In this document: in pieces, positions 1 to 5,427 of the stretch
Position numbering within the stretch: the stretch's first letter is position 1
How the letters are laid out: each line of letters begins with the position of its first letter
NCBI GenBank assembly: GCA_015233485.1
Contig: JADFXO010000226.1
Coordinates: 1 to 6,468, forward strand
Origin: Nitrospirota bacterium
GTDB taxonomy: Bacteria > Nitrospirota > Thermodesulfovibrionia > Thermodesulfovibrionales > Magnetobacteriaceae
Length of the DNA: 6,468 nt
Direction: 5' to 3'
Notes under the pieces: model-generated
The model's database searches: none
What the model was told of the DNA's origin: nothing
What the model saw: the letters and a program-made list of their open reading frames with translations, nothing else
Made by a program: the position numbers and the translations under genes

Positions 1-426
1 ATTGTTCTAAATTTAACTGATATTATACGCCGTCACGTCAAAACAAATAGACTAGGGAAAGTCCATATATCGCCTCTTGACGTAATCTTGGAAGAAGGGA
101 TTAACCGTCTTCAGCCCGATATACTGTTTATCCGCAAAGAGAACATGGCCATAGAGCAGGACTGGATACGAGGCGTGCCGGATATGGTCTGTGAGGTAGT
201 GTCTTCAAGTAGTTATGAATATGATACCGAAGTTAAGAAGTCTATTTATGAGAAATACGGTGTGCCGGAGTACTGGATAGTCATGCCTGAACTAAAGACG
301 ATTGAGATATTCACCCTTGATGCTGTTAAGTATAAACTGCTCACAGTTGCAGCGTTTGAGGGAGTGGTTACATCTAAAGTCATTGAGGGGCTTCATGTTA
401 ATATCAAAGACGTGTTCGAGGACTGA
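1..426 (+). CDS. Uma2-family putative endonuclease, 3' part (5' end outside window)
   Basis: The frame is open from base 1 to the TGA at 424-426 (141 codons visible), so the start lies upstream. A TTG at 88 could be called as a start, but it would cut through the conserved fold. The visible protein carries the Uma2 (PF05685) landmarks in order: LGKVHISPLDV (residues 18-28), the QPD motif with Asp40, a GVPDMVCEVVS strand with the family's conserved Glu, a D-x-x-x-K pair (DTEVKK), GVPEYWIV, and a C-terminal GLHVNIKDVFED that matches the normal family ending. Uma2 proteins have a PD-(D/E)XK nuclease-like fold and usually run to about 190 residues, so roughly 45-50 N-terminal residues are missing here because of the window edge. 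Their biological role is unsettled; they are often multicopy in mobile or accessory regions. The putative active-site residues are present, so the gene looks intact at this end. Family call strong, function uncertain. Confidence 0.88.
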   Translation: MVLNLTDIIRRHVKTNRLGKVHISPLDVILEEGINRLQPDILFIRKENMAIEQDWIRGVPDMVCEVVSSSSYEYDTEVKKSIYEKYGVPEYWIVMPELKTIEIFTLDAVKYKLLTVAAFEGVVTSKVIEGLHVNIKDVFED

Positions 427-456
427 AATCAGCACAACCCGTACGCCCTGTCATCG

Positions 457-535
457 TTTTGTCTAATTTTGACCTTACCCACCCTCTATAAACATACGGG
501 TTTACAGGCATTCATGAGGGGGAAACTAGACAAAA
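457..535. repeat. Short inverted-repeat element (MITE-like or transposon-end remnant)
   Basis: TTTTGTCTAATTT (457-469) is matched by AAACTAGACAAAA (523-535) in inverted orientation with one mismatch in 13. Inside these arms a second short complement occurs (CCCTC near 482-486 against GAGGG near 516-520). The 79-bp unit could fold as an imperfect stem-loop or be the fused ends of a small non-autonomous element. The left arm also contains one half of the longer-range inverted repeat that pairs with 3863-3878. No target-site duplication is evident. Confidence 0.5.
460..475 (+). repeat. Left copy of 16-bp transposon-end-like inverted repeat
   Basis: TGTCTAATTTTGACCT here matches the reverse complement of 3863-3878 (TGTCTAATTTTGTCCT) at 15 of 16 positions. 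The two copies face each other across the AT-rich signalling genes and begin with TG / end with CA, as many insertion-sequence ends do. I cannot name the family. No transposase lies between them and no target duplication is visible. Confidence 0.5.
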
Positions 536-712
536 GGCTCTCACGACGACGTGTATTGATTGAGTTGATTTAGTATATATTGACCATCAGCATATTCATA
601 AAACTTGATTATGACGCCCGGCAAATATTTTTTCACTTACGCACTCTTGCCGAAAAAACACATCCACCTAATCCCAAACGAAATTTTCATTGCAATAATG
701 CTTTTTTGAGTA

Positions 713-740
713 TTGACTTATTTTTTTTTTTTGATACAAT
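713..740 (+). promoter_or_regulatory. Probable sigma70 promoter of the kinase operon with poly-T spacer
   Basis: A -35 box TTGACT (713-718) and a -10 box TACAAT (735-740), each 5 of 6 to consensus, are separated by 16 nt. Twelve consecutive T residues (721-732) fill most of this spacer. Transcription would start near 746-748, giving a leader of about 100 nt before the kinase start codon. The match and position are good, but promoters read by eye in AT-rich DNA can be false. The T run could instead act as the tail of a terminator for upstream transcription, although I find no strong stem directly before it. Confidence 0.6.
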
Positions 741-774
741 GGCTTTTGTACTATTTTCAAACCTCAAAAACAGC

Positions 775-789
775 AGCGGCATTGCCGCT
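775..789 (+). promoter_or_regulatory. Leader hairpin, possible weak attenuator
   Basis: AGCGGC (775-780) and GCCGCT (784-789) form a perfect 6-bp GC-rich stem with an ATT loop, followed by ATATTTT. It lies inside the inferred leader of the kinase operon. The stem is short and the U stretch broken, so it would be at most a weak terminator or an mRNA-stabilising structure. Confidence 0.35.
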
Positions 790-804
790 ATATTTTGCAT
801 TTCA

Positions 805-831
805 GGTTAACTAGTCAGTTATGGGTTAACT
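805..831 (+). repeat. Paired GGTTAACT sites upstream of the kinase gene
   Basis: GGTTAACT occurs at 805-812 and again at 824-831, start to start 19 bp apart, which is close to two helical turns. Each copy contains the palindrome GTTAAC. TAACT (808-812) and AGTTA (817-821) additionally form an inverted pair. The spacing suits a dimeric DNA-binding protein, but the sites lie in the leader just before the ribosome binding site and chance is a real alternative. Confidence 0.3.
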
Positions 832-834
832 TTT

Positions 835-838
835 GGAG
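835..838 (+). promoter_or_regulatory. Shine-Dalgarno GGAG that decides the kinase start
   Basis: GGAG at 835-838 is 9 nt before ATG 848 and 12 nt before ATG 851, but only 3 nt before ATG 842. It lies inside any reading that starts at TTG 833. ATG 848 therefore has the best spacing. Confidence 0.6.
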
Positions 839-847
839 TATATGCAT

Positions 848-2554
848 ATGATGAAAGAAGCTTGGAATTTATTAGTGGTAGATGATGAACAAGATATGCA
901 TGAGATAACTTCACTCGCATTAAAACGAAAAAAATGGCGTAATAAAGGTTTAAATGTTATTCACGCATACTCAGCGAAAGAAGCGAAGAGTATACTAGAA
1001 GAACGTGATGAAGTATTCTTTGAAGTAGCTATCATAGACGTTGTAATGGAAACTGATGAAGCTGGTTTAGATTTATGTAAGTATATAAGATCACACTTAC
1101 CTAATAGTGTAAGAATAATCTTACGTACAGGTCAAGCTGGTAAAGCTCCTGAAGAACAAGTCCTGAATGAATATGATATTGATCACTATTTATCTAAGAC
1201 AGACGCTACTCCAGAAAAGCTTTTTGCGTTAATCCGCTCGTGTATACACAGTTCTCAAGACCTATTAACTTTAAAGGCTTATGGACATCAAATGAAATCT
1301 TTGGTTCAAAGTCTGCCCTCTGCAAAGACTGAGATGGATTTATTGCTTTTAATGGAAGAGGCTCTGATGTTCTTAGACATTAAGCATTCGGCCGCAACTT
1401 TATTTTTTTACAATATCGATAAAAATAGGATGTTGGAGTCTCGTATTGTTAAAGACTTGGGAATAGAATTAAGTGAAATGTATGAAACACTGAAAAACGT
1501 ACATAAAGACTATAAAAGTTATCAGCTATGTTATGATTATCAGCAACCAGGGTCTGGATTGGATTGGAAAATAATGTTGTTTCAAACTCCGTGCCGGCTG
1601 GAAATGATAGAGCATGGTATTTCTGAAAAGTTCCATAGGAAAGGGGCCTTTGTATTCAGATTAAAATATGGATTTACTAAAAAGTATTTACAAGAATATA
1701 TTCAAGACGCCACTATATTTCTTGAGAATTGGTGTATGGCCTCTGAATCTTTACGGCTGCAAAATCAGGTAGAAAAGGAAAAACTTCTTAGAGAACAAAT
1801 GTATTACGAAAGATTAGAAGGTATTGCTACGATGGTTACAGGCGTAGCTCACGAGATGAATACTCCGCTTGGAGTAGCGATGACATCTAACAAGATGATA
1901 CAAACTTTAGCAGAGGAGCTTCTAAGCGCCCCTGATGCAGACCGGCAAGATATCGTTAAGGATCTTACACATTCTTGTTCTCTTTTAGAAAGAAATATTG
2001 TGCGTGCTCAAGAACTAATAAAAAGTTTTAAACAGTTATCTTCAGGTCAATTAACAGACCAATATGATGAGTTTGATATAGCTATGGTTATTAAGGATTG
2101 TATTGAAACTATGAGCCCTGATTTAAGAAAAAAACAAATTAAAGTACTTCTGCATGCAGAAAATGAAAATAATGACTGGAAAGGGTATGCTTCACATTTA
2201 TCGCAAGTCATTATTAATATGTTACAGAATATCATACGTTATGCCTATAAAGGACGCGATAACGGAGGCGATGTAAAAGTTAGTGTTGAACCTAAAAATA
2301 GCTCATACATTATAGAAATAGAGGATTATGGTAATGGTATGCCACCAGAGGTTCTCCAGTTCATTTTTGATCCATTTTTTACGACAGGTCGTAAAGATGG
2401 TGGGACAGGATTAGGTTTAGCAATCTCTCATAACATCGTTACTAACATACTTGGGGGTAATATTGAATGTAGTAGTGAGGTTGATAGGGGGACTAAGTTC
2501 ACGATCACACTTCCGCAGGAAGTTGTTAAGCGCCAAATGGGGGATATTTTATGA
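848..2554 (+). CDS. Hybrid histidine kinase: REC / DUF3369-like / HisKA / HATPase
   Basis: A cytosolic two-component kinase of 568 residues with an N-terminal receiver. The receiver (about 5-135) has the acidic pair D12-D13, phosphoacceptor D64 in AIIDVV, T94 in LRTGQ and K117 in LSK. The sequence around LRTGQAGKAPEE is typical of receivers paired with DUF3369 (PF11849), so residues about 140-295 are probably that domain. A charged coiled linker (about 298-328) leads to the HisKA H-box with H335 in AHEMNTPLG. The ATPase domain is complete: N-box N461, DYGNG (D493, G495, G497), an F-box (IFDPFF) and GTGLGLA (519-525). No membrane segment or signal peptide is visible, so it should sense a cytoplasmic cue or take phosphate from another kinase. 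ATG 848 is chosen from the GGAG at 835-838; TTG 833 would add five residues. The stop overlaps the next start by 4 nt (ATGA), implying translational coupling. AT-rich composition sets it apart from both flanks. Confidence 0.9.
   Translation: MMKEAWNLLVVDDEQDMHEITSLALKRKKWRNKGLNVIHAYSAKEAKSILEERDEVFFEVAIIDVVMETDEAGLDLCKYIRSHLPNSVRIILRTGQAGKAPEEQVLNEYDIDHYLSKTDATPEKLFALIRSCIHSSQDLLTLKAYGHQMKSLVQSLPSAKTEMDLLLLMEEALMFLDIKHSAATLFFYNIDKNRMLESRIVKDLGIELSEMYETLKNVHKDYKSYQLCYDYQQPGSGLDWKIMLFQTPCRLEMIEHGISEKFHRKGAFVFRLKYGFTKKYLQEYIQDATIFLENWCMASESLRLQNQVEKEKLLREQMYYERLEGIATMVTGVAHEMNTPLGVAMTSNKMIQTLAEELLSAPDADRQDIVKDLTHSCSLLERNIVRAQELIKSFKQLSSGQLTDQYDEFDIAMVIKDCIETMSPDLRKKQIKVLLHAENENNDWKGYASHLSQVIINMLQNIIRYAYKGRDNGGDVKVSVEPKNSSYIIEIEDYGNGMPPEVLQFIFDPFFTTGRKDGGTGLGLAISHNIVTNILGGNIECSSEVDRGTKFTITLPQEVVKRQMGDIL
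1124..1161 (+). repeat. 38-bp identical patch shared by the two receivers, copy 1
   Basis: This stretch, coding for the RTGQAGKAPEEQ region of the first receiver, is identical base for base to 2830-2867. After two differing bases the match resumes for another 16 nt. Elsewhere the two receiver genes differ at many third positions, so this patch is unusually well conserved. Confidence 0.85.
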
Positions 2555-3615
2555 GAGGAAAAGATAACTGGAATCTTTTGGTAGTCGATGATGAACAAGA
2601 CATTCACGAGATAACTAAAATTGCTTTAAAACGAAGAAAATACCGTGATAAATCACTAAATATAGTGCATGCTTATTCAGCAAAACAGGCAGTGCAAATG
2701 CTGAGCGAATACGATAGAGAATTTTTTGATGTAGCTATGATTGATGTTGTAATGGAAGTAGACACGGCAGGCTTAGAACTATGTAAATATATAAGACAGA
2801 AATTACCCCTTAGTCTAAGATTGATCTTGCGTACAGGTCAAGCTGGTAAAGCTCCTGAAGAACAAGTAATGAATGAATATGATATCGATCATTACTTATC
2901 AAAAACAGAAGCTACTCCTGACCGAATATTTGGCTTGGTTCGTTCTTGTTTAAGGGTTTCTGAAGAAATACTTACTGTTTTAACTCTTACATCTCAAATA
3001 CAAAGTTTTTCAGGAAAGATGTTAGCTGATGCTGGTAACTTTGATACTTTTATTGAACCAATCAACCAGGCATTGGTTTTTTTAGAGAAAAAACATAAAC
3101 TAAACCCGGCATCGGTCCTAATAGGTAGTTTTTCAAAGGAAGATAGTCGCTTGGAAAAGGTTGTCGTGAATCAACGTAATGATGTAGATGAGGCTTCATT
3201 GAAAAAGATATTCGAGCAAGCGGTTAATGAATGTCTTCAGCCTTATACATTTTATAGAGAATTTTCTGATATTACGTTGAATGATAATGAGTATCTTGTT
3301 ATACTTCCACTTACAAATGAATTACCGAACGATGCTTCAACAGAAGATAAGAAGGAATATAAGAAACAAATAAAAACACAAAACAAGTATCTCTTATGGA
3401 TAAAACAGCTATTCTCTTCATCAGAAGAAGTAAATGTATTATCTTGTGTTTTTATTCGCTCCTCAGACAAATTAAACCATTCTTCTTTAGATCAGATAAT
3501 ATCTGATCTAAGAATATATGGTGAAAGTTGGAAAATAGCTTACTTAGCTTACTATAAGCAGAAAAGTATAAAACGAGAGGAACAGTTATTGGCTGGAGAA
3601 AGTGGTGATAGTTGA
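2551..3615 (+). CDS. Receiver-domain protein, kinase-less paralogue of the upstream hybrid kinase
   Basis: A 354-residue protein whose receiver (about 6-135) is roughly 70% identical, by hand alignment, to that of the preceding kinase. The phosphorylation residues are all kept: D13-D14, phosphoacceptor D65, T95 and K118. Residues about 140-325 look like a diverged version of the same DUF3369-like middle region. The ending, GESWKIAYLAYY followed by a charged helix, lines up with the linker just before HisKA in the first protein, and the chain then stops. There is no H-box, ATPase, DNA-binding helix-turn-helix, GGDEF, EAL or HD-GYP motif, so the output must be by protein contact, or the protein acts as a phosphate sink. 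Translation is coupled to the kinase gene: the ATG overlaps its TGA, and GGGGG at 2539-2543 is 7 nt upstream. The kinase is its obvious partner (inference). It may be a natural single-domain partner or a hybrid kinase that lost its C-terminus; transposon-like debris begins shortly after the stop. Confidence 0.85.
   Translation: MRGKDNWNLLVVDDEQDIHEITKIALKRRKYRDKSLNIVHAYSAKQAVQMLSEYDREFFDVAMIDVVMEVDTAGLELCKYIRQKLPLSLRLILRTGQAGKAPEEQVMNEYDIDHYLSKTEATPDRIFGLVRSCLRVSEEILTVLTLTSQIQSFSGKMLADAGNFDTFIEPINQALVFLEKKHKLNPASVLIGSFSKEDSRLEKVVVNQRNDVDEASLKKIFEQAVNECLQPYTFYREFSDITLNDNEYLVILPLTNELPNDASTEDKKEYKKQIKTQNKYLLWIKQLFSSSEEVNVLSCVFIRSSDKLNHSSLDQIISDLRIYGESWKIAYLAYYKQKSIKREEQLLAGESGDS
2830..2867 (+). 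repeat. 38-bp identical patch shared by the two receivers, copy 2
   Basis: Second copy of the 38-bp patch at 1124-1161, located in the same part of the paralogous receiver domain. It is a direct repeat about 1.7 kb from the first and could serve as a site for recombination or gene conversion between the two genes. Confidence 0.85.
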
Positions 3616-3645
3616 GGTTGAGGTAGAAACCTATGATCAGGGAGG

Positions 3646-3690
3646 GTTCAGGGGACACAATCCTTAATTCTGGTGACGGAATCTGTGTCC
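3646..3690. repeat. REP-like / IS200-type associated sequence remnant
   Basis: GGTTCAGGGGACACAATCC, followed by TTAATTC, resembles the GGGGACAC-x-AT-x-CTTAATTC sequences I recall beside REP-associated (IS200-like) tyrosine transposase genes in many genomes. GGACACA (3653-3659) is matched by TGTGTCC (3684-3690) as a 7-bp inverted repeat. No transposase gene is present, so this would be a stranded repeat or the relic of a deleted element. The resemblance is from memory, not from a search. Confidence 0.4.
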
Positions 3691-3862
3691 ATGAGGCAGC
3701 GGAGAGTGAAATAAACATTGTCACACCATGAACTCCCTCTGAGTTCAGCGCTCGTTCTTAGCCTCTAATAGCGAGTTTGACCTGCGAGAAGAGGTTTGTT
3801 AAGAGAGCAATTGTCAACATTTAGGAAGCCATCGGGGAATTGCGGAAAAACCTCAATTGTCG

Positions 3863-3878
3863 AGGACAAAATTAGACA
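3863..3878 (-). repeat. Right copy of 16-bp transposon-end-like inverted repeat
   Basis: AGGACAAAATTAGACA is the reverse complement of the left copy at 460-475 with one mismatch; twelve bases (3867-3878 against 460-471) are perfect. CAATTGTC repeats at 3808-3815 and 3854-3861, just inside this end, resemble the subterminal repeats of some insertion sequences. The promoter of the exporter operon begins 17 bp outside it. Confidence 0.5.
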
Positions 3879-3894
3879 CAGTTAGAAATAGTGC

Positions 3895-3924
3895 TTGACA
3901 TTAGGTTGCTCTGTTTATTAGTAT
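3895..3924 (+). promoter_or_regulatory. Probable sigma70 promoter of the exporter operon
   Basis: A perfect TTGACA (3895-3900) is followed after 18 nt by TAGTAT (3919-3924; 4 of 6 to TATAAT). Transcription would begin near 3931, leaving a leader of about 93 nt before the ATG at 4024. It is the only clear promoter found ahead of the three co-directional genes. Confidence 0.55.
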
Positions 3925-4023
3925 TGTGAGCATTGTGCTGCCGGAGTTGCTGCAGAACTATGGAGGTGAAGGCTTACGAAATATAATATCAATAAAATCG
4001 ATGAAAGATGGAGGGTATTTGAG

Positions 4024-4986
4024 ATGCCAGCTCTTAAAAGGGTTGCAGTTGTGGTCGTTGCGGCAATAATAGTGGCAGCACTATGTTCTATGGCATTTGC
4101 GGAGGCGCCTGTCAAGGAGGTAGTCGCAAAGGCCAGCACTGTGCCGTGGTGGGTATGGCCGTTGAGCCTGTTCGTGTTGACGTTTGTGTTGGGAGTGGTT
4201 GCGGTGTTGGGCGGTGTTGGCGGTGGGGTGTTGTTTGTGCCGATAGTGGGCGGTTTTTTCCCGTTTCATTTGGATTTTGTAAGAGGGGCGGGTTTATTGG
4301 TAGCGCTTGCAGGGGCGTTGGCGGCAGGCCCGGGATTGCTAAAAAAGGGAATGGCCAATCTTAGATTGGCGTTGCCTGTGGGTTTAATAGCGTCGGCTTG
4401 CGCCATAGTAGGGGCAATGATAGGCCTTGCGCTTCCGACCAATGTAGTGCAAACTGCCTTGGGTATAACGATACTTGGGATTGTTGGCATTATAATAAAG
4501 GCGAAGAAGTCCGAATATCCTGATGTGGCAGTGGCAGATCCATTGTCGACCGCGTTAAGAATAACCGGGGTGTATCATGAGGTTTCAACGGGTGAGGACA
4601 TAAACTGGAAGGTTCACAGGACGCCTCTGGGGTTGGCATTATTTATAATAATAGGGGTAATGGCCGGCATGTTTGGCCTTGGAGCGGGCTGGGCAAACGT
4701 ACCTGTGTTAAATATTCTGATGGGCGCGCCGTTAAAAGTGGCCGTGTCGTCGAGCAAGTTTCTTTTGTCAATAACGGATACGTCGGCGGCGTGGATATAT
4801 GTAAATAACGGCGCTGTGCTGCCAATGATGGTAGTGCCGTCGATTATCGGCATAATGCTTGGCTCGATGGTAGGGGTAAGGATTCTGGCAAAGACTAAAC
4901 CGGCGGCGGTTCGATATATAGTAATAATAATGCTGTTTTTTGCGGGCTCAAGGGCGTTGTTAAAGGGGCTCGGCATCTGGAACTAA
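4024..4986 (+). CDS. TauE/SafE-family membrane exporter (sulfite/sulfonate-type anion)
   Basis: A 320-residue integral membrane protein of the TauE/SafE family (PF01925), whose members move sulfite, sulfoacetate or related anions across the inner membrane. Residues 1-26 form a signal-peptide-like segment ending in AFA, so the N-terminus may be cleaved or be an extra helix. The two family half-repeats are visible. The first has GGVGGGVLFVP (63-73), followed by three hydrophobic helices to about residue 157. The second has GLGAGWANVP (218-227) and KVAVSSSKFL, again with hydrophobic helices to the end. A hydrophilic loop of about 45 residues (about 158-203, containing GVYHEVSTGEDINWKV) joins them, as in long TauE-like proteins. 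In the second motif Ala stands where many relatives have Gly. The start has GGAGGG at 4010-4015, 8 nt upstream. It leads an operon with a small membrane protein and a universal stress protein. The substrate cannot be read from sequence. Confidence 0.85.
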   Translation: MPALKRVAVVVVAAIIVAALCSMAFAEAPVKEVVAKASTVPWWVWPLSLFVLTFVLGVVAVLGGVGGGVLFVPIVGGFFPFHLDFVRGAGLLVALAGALAAGPGLLKKGMANLRLALPVGLIASACAIVGAMIGLALPTNVVQTALGITILGIVGIIIKAKKSEYPDVAVADPLSTALRITGVYHEVSTGEDINWKVHRTPLGLALFIIIGVMAGMFGLGAGWANVPVLNILMGAPLKVAVSSSKFLLSITDTSAAWIYVNNGAVLPMMVVPSIIGIMLGSMVGVRILAKTKPAAVRYIVIIMLFFAGSRALLKGLGIWN

Positions 4987-5009
4987 TTTAAAAAAGGAGC
5001 TATATATAT

Positions 5010-5426
5010 ATGGAAAAGAAAGTTGTAGCAACCGAAGAGCAATTAAGATATGCGGTATTGTTGAGTTATGGCATGAAAATAGGAATGGCAATGCTTCTTA
5101 TATCGTTTGCTATATACGCGTTAGGAATATTGCCCCCTTTTGTGCCCGTAGATGATTTGCCGAAGTTATGGAGTATGCCTGTGCATGAATACCTGGAGAC
5201 GACACACATCCACCCGGGATGGACATGGCTTACGATGCTGAATAAGGGGGATTTTTTGAACTTCCTTGGTGTAGCGTTTTTGGGCGGCGTGACAGTATTG
5301 TGTTTCCTTGCTATAATACCGATTCTGATAAGGAAAAAGGACTACGTGTATGCCTTGATTGCGGCGCTGGAGGTTACTGTTTTGATTTTAGCAGCCTCAG
5401 GAATATTAAAATCTGGAGGACACTGA
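5010..5426 (+). CDS. Small three-helix membrane protein beside TauE (probably DUF1634-like)
   Basis: A 138-residue protein with three predicted membrane helices: about 16-42, 83-107 and 112-133. Between helices 1 and 2 lies a polar loop of about 40 residues with PVHEYLETTHIHPGW (57-71), which includes H59, H66 and H68 and could bind a ligand or metal, though this is speculative. The layout, the IIPILIRKKDYVYALIA turn between helices 2 and 3, and the position directly after a TauE-type gene suggest the DUF1634 (PF07843) family, whose genes often follow such exporters. I assign this from memory and with moderate certainty. AAGGAG at 4994-4999 is 10 nt before the ATG. It ends one base before the GTG of the next gene. 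A likely role is an accessory subunit of the exporter. Confidence 0.75.
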   Translation: MEKKVVATEEQLRYAVLLSYGMKIGMAMLLISFAIYALGILPPFVPVDDLPKLWSMPVHEYLETTHIHPGWTWLTMLNKGDFLNFLGVAFLGGVTVLCFLAIIPILIRKKDYVYALIAALEVTVLILAASGILKSGGH

Positions 5427-5427
5427 A

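Larger units (their letters stand above)
427..847. other. Intergenic region with inverted repeat, promoter and structured leader
   Basis: No convincing gene lies here. It holds, left to right, a short inverted-repeat element (457-535), an AT-rich stretch without a clear signal (about 540-710), the probable promoter of the kinase operon (713-740), a GC-rich hairpin in the leader (775-789), two GGTTAACT repeats (805-812, 824-831) and the Shine-Dalgarno sequence of the kinase gene. A 76-codon open frame at 580-810 overlaps the promoter, has no good ribosome binding site and encodes a low-complexity phenylalanine-rich peptide, so I do not call it. Confidence 0.6.
3616..4023. other. Intergenic region with mobile-element debris and operon promoter
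   Basis: No credible gene is present. The stretch holds REP-like sequence (about 3646-3690), a small hairpin (3729-3747), two CAATTGTC repeats (3808-3815 and 3854-3861), the right copy of the 16-bp inverted repeat (3863-3878) and then the promoter and leader of the exporter operon. I see no good rho-independent terminator after the receiver gene. An eight-codon ATG frame at 3960 in the leader is probably incidental. Confidence 0.6.

Noticed and set aside
88..426. TTG 88 as the true start of the Uma2 gene
   Set aside because: The frame is open to base 1 and the upstream residues contain conserved Uma2 sequence (LGKVHISPLDV), so 88 is internal.
580..810. 76-codon plus-strand open frame in the first intergenic region
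   Set aside because: It overlaps the probable promoter and poly-T run, lacks a ribosome binding site and encodes a phenylalanine-rich peptide with no recognisable domain.
833..847. TTG 833 as the kinase start
   Set aside because: The likely Shine-Dalgarno GGAG lies inside this extension, and ATG 848 has proper spacing.
3452..3724. 90-codon minus-strand open frame over the end of the receiver gene
   Set aside because: It is mostly antisense to a well-supported gene, and the remainder reads through REP-like repeat sequence.
3729..3747. TGAACTC / GAGTTCA hairpin as a terminator of the kinase operon
   Set aside because: It has a 7-bp stem without a following T run and lies over 110 bp after the stop, inside repeat debris.
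457..3878. CRISPR array, toxin-antitoxin pair or complete insertion sequence in the accessory block
   Set aside because: There are no regularly spaced repeats, no small paired genes and no transposase frame; only short inverted repeats are present.
3960..3986. Eight-codon leader peptide frame (ATG at 3960)
   Set aside because: Only chance-level evidence; there is no run of regulatory codons and no accompanying alternative stem-loops.
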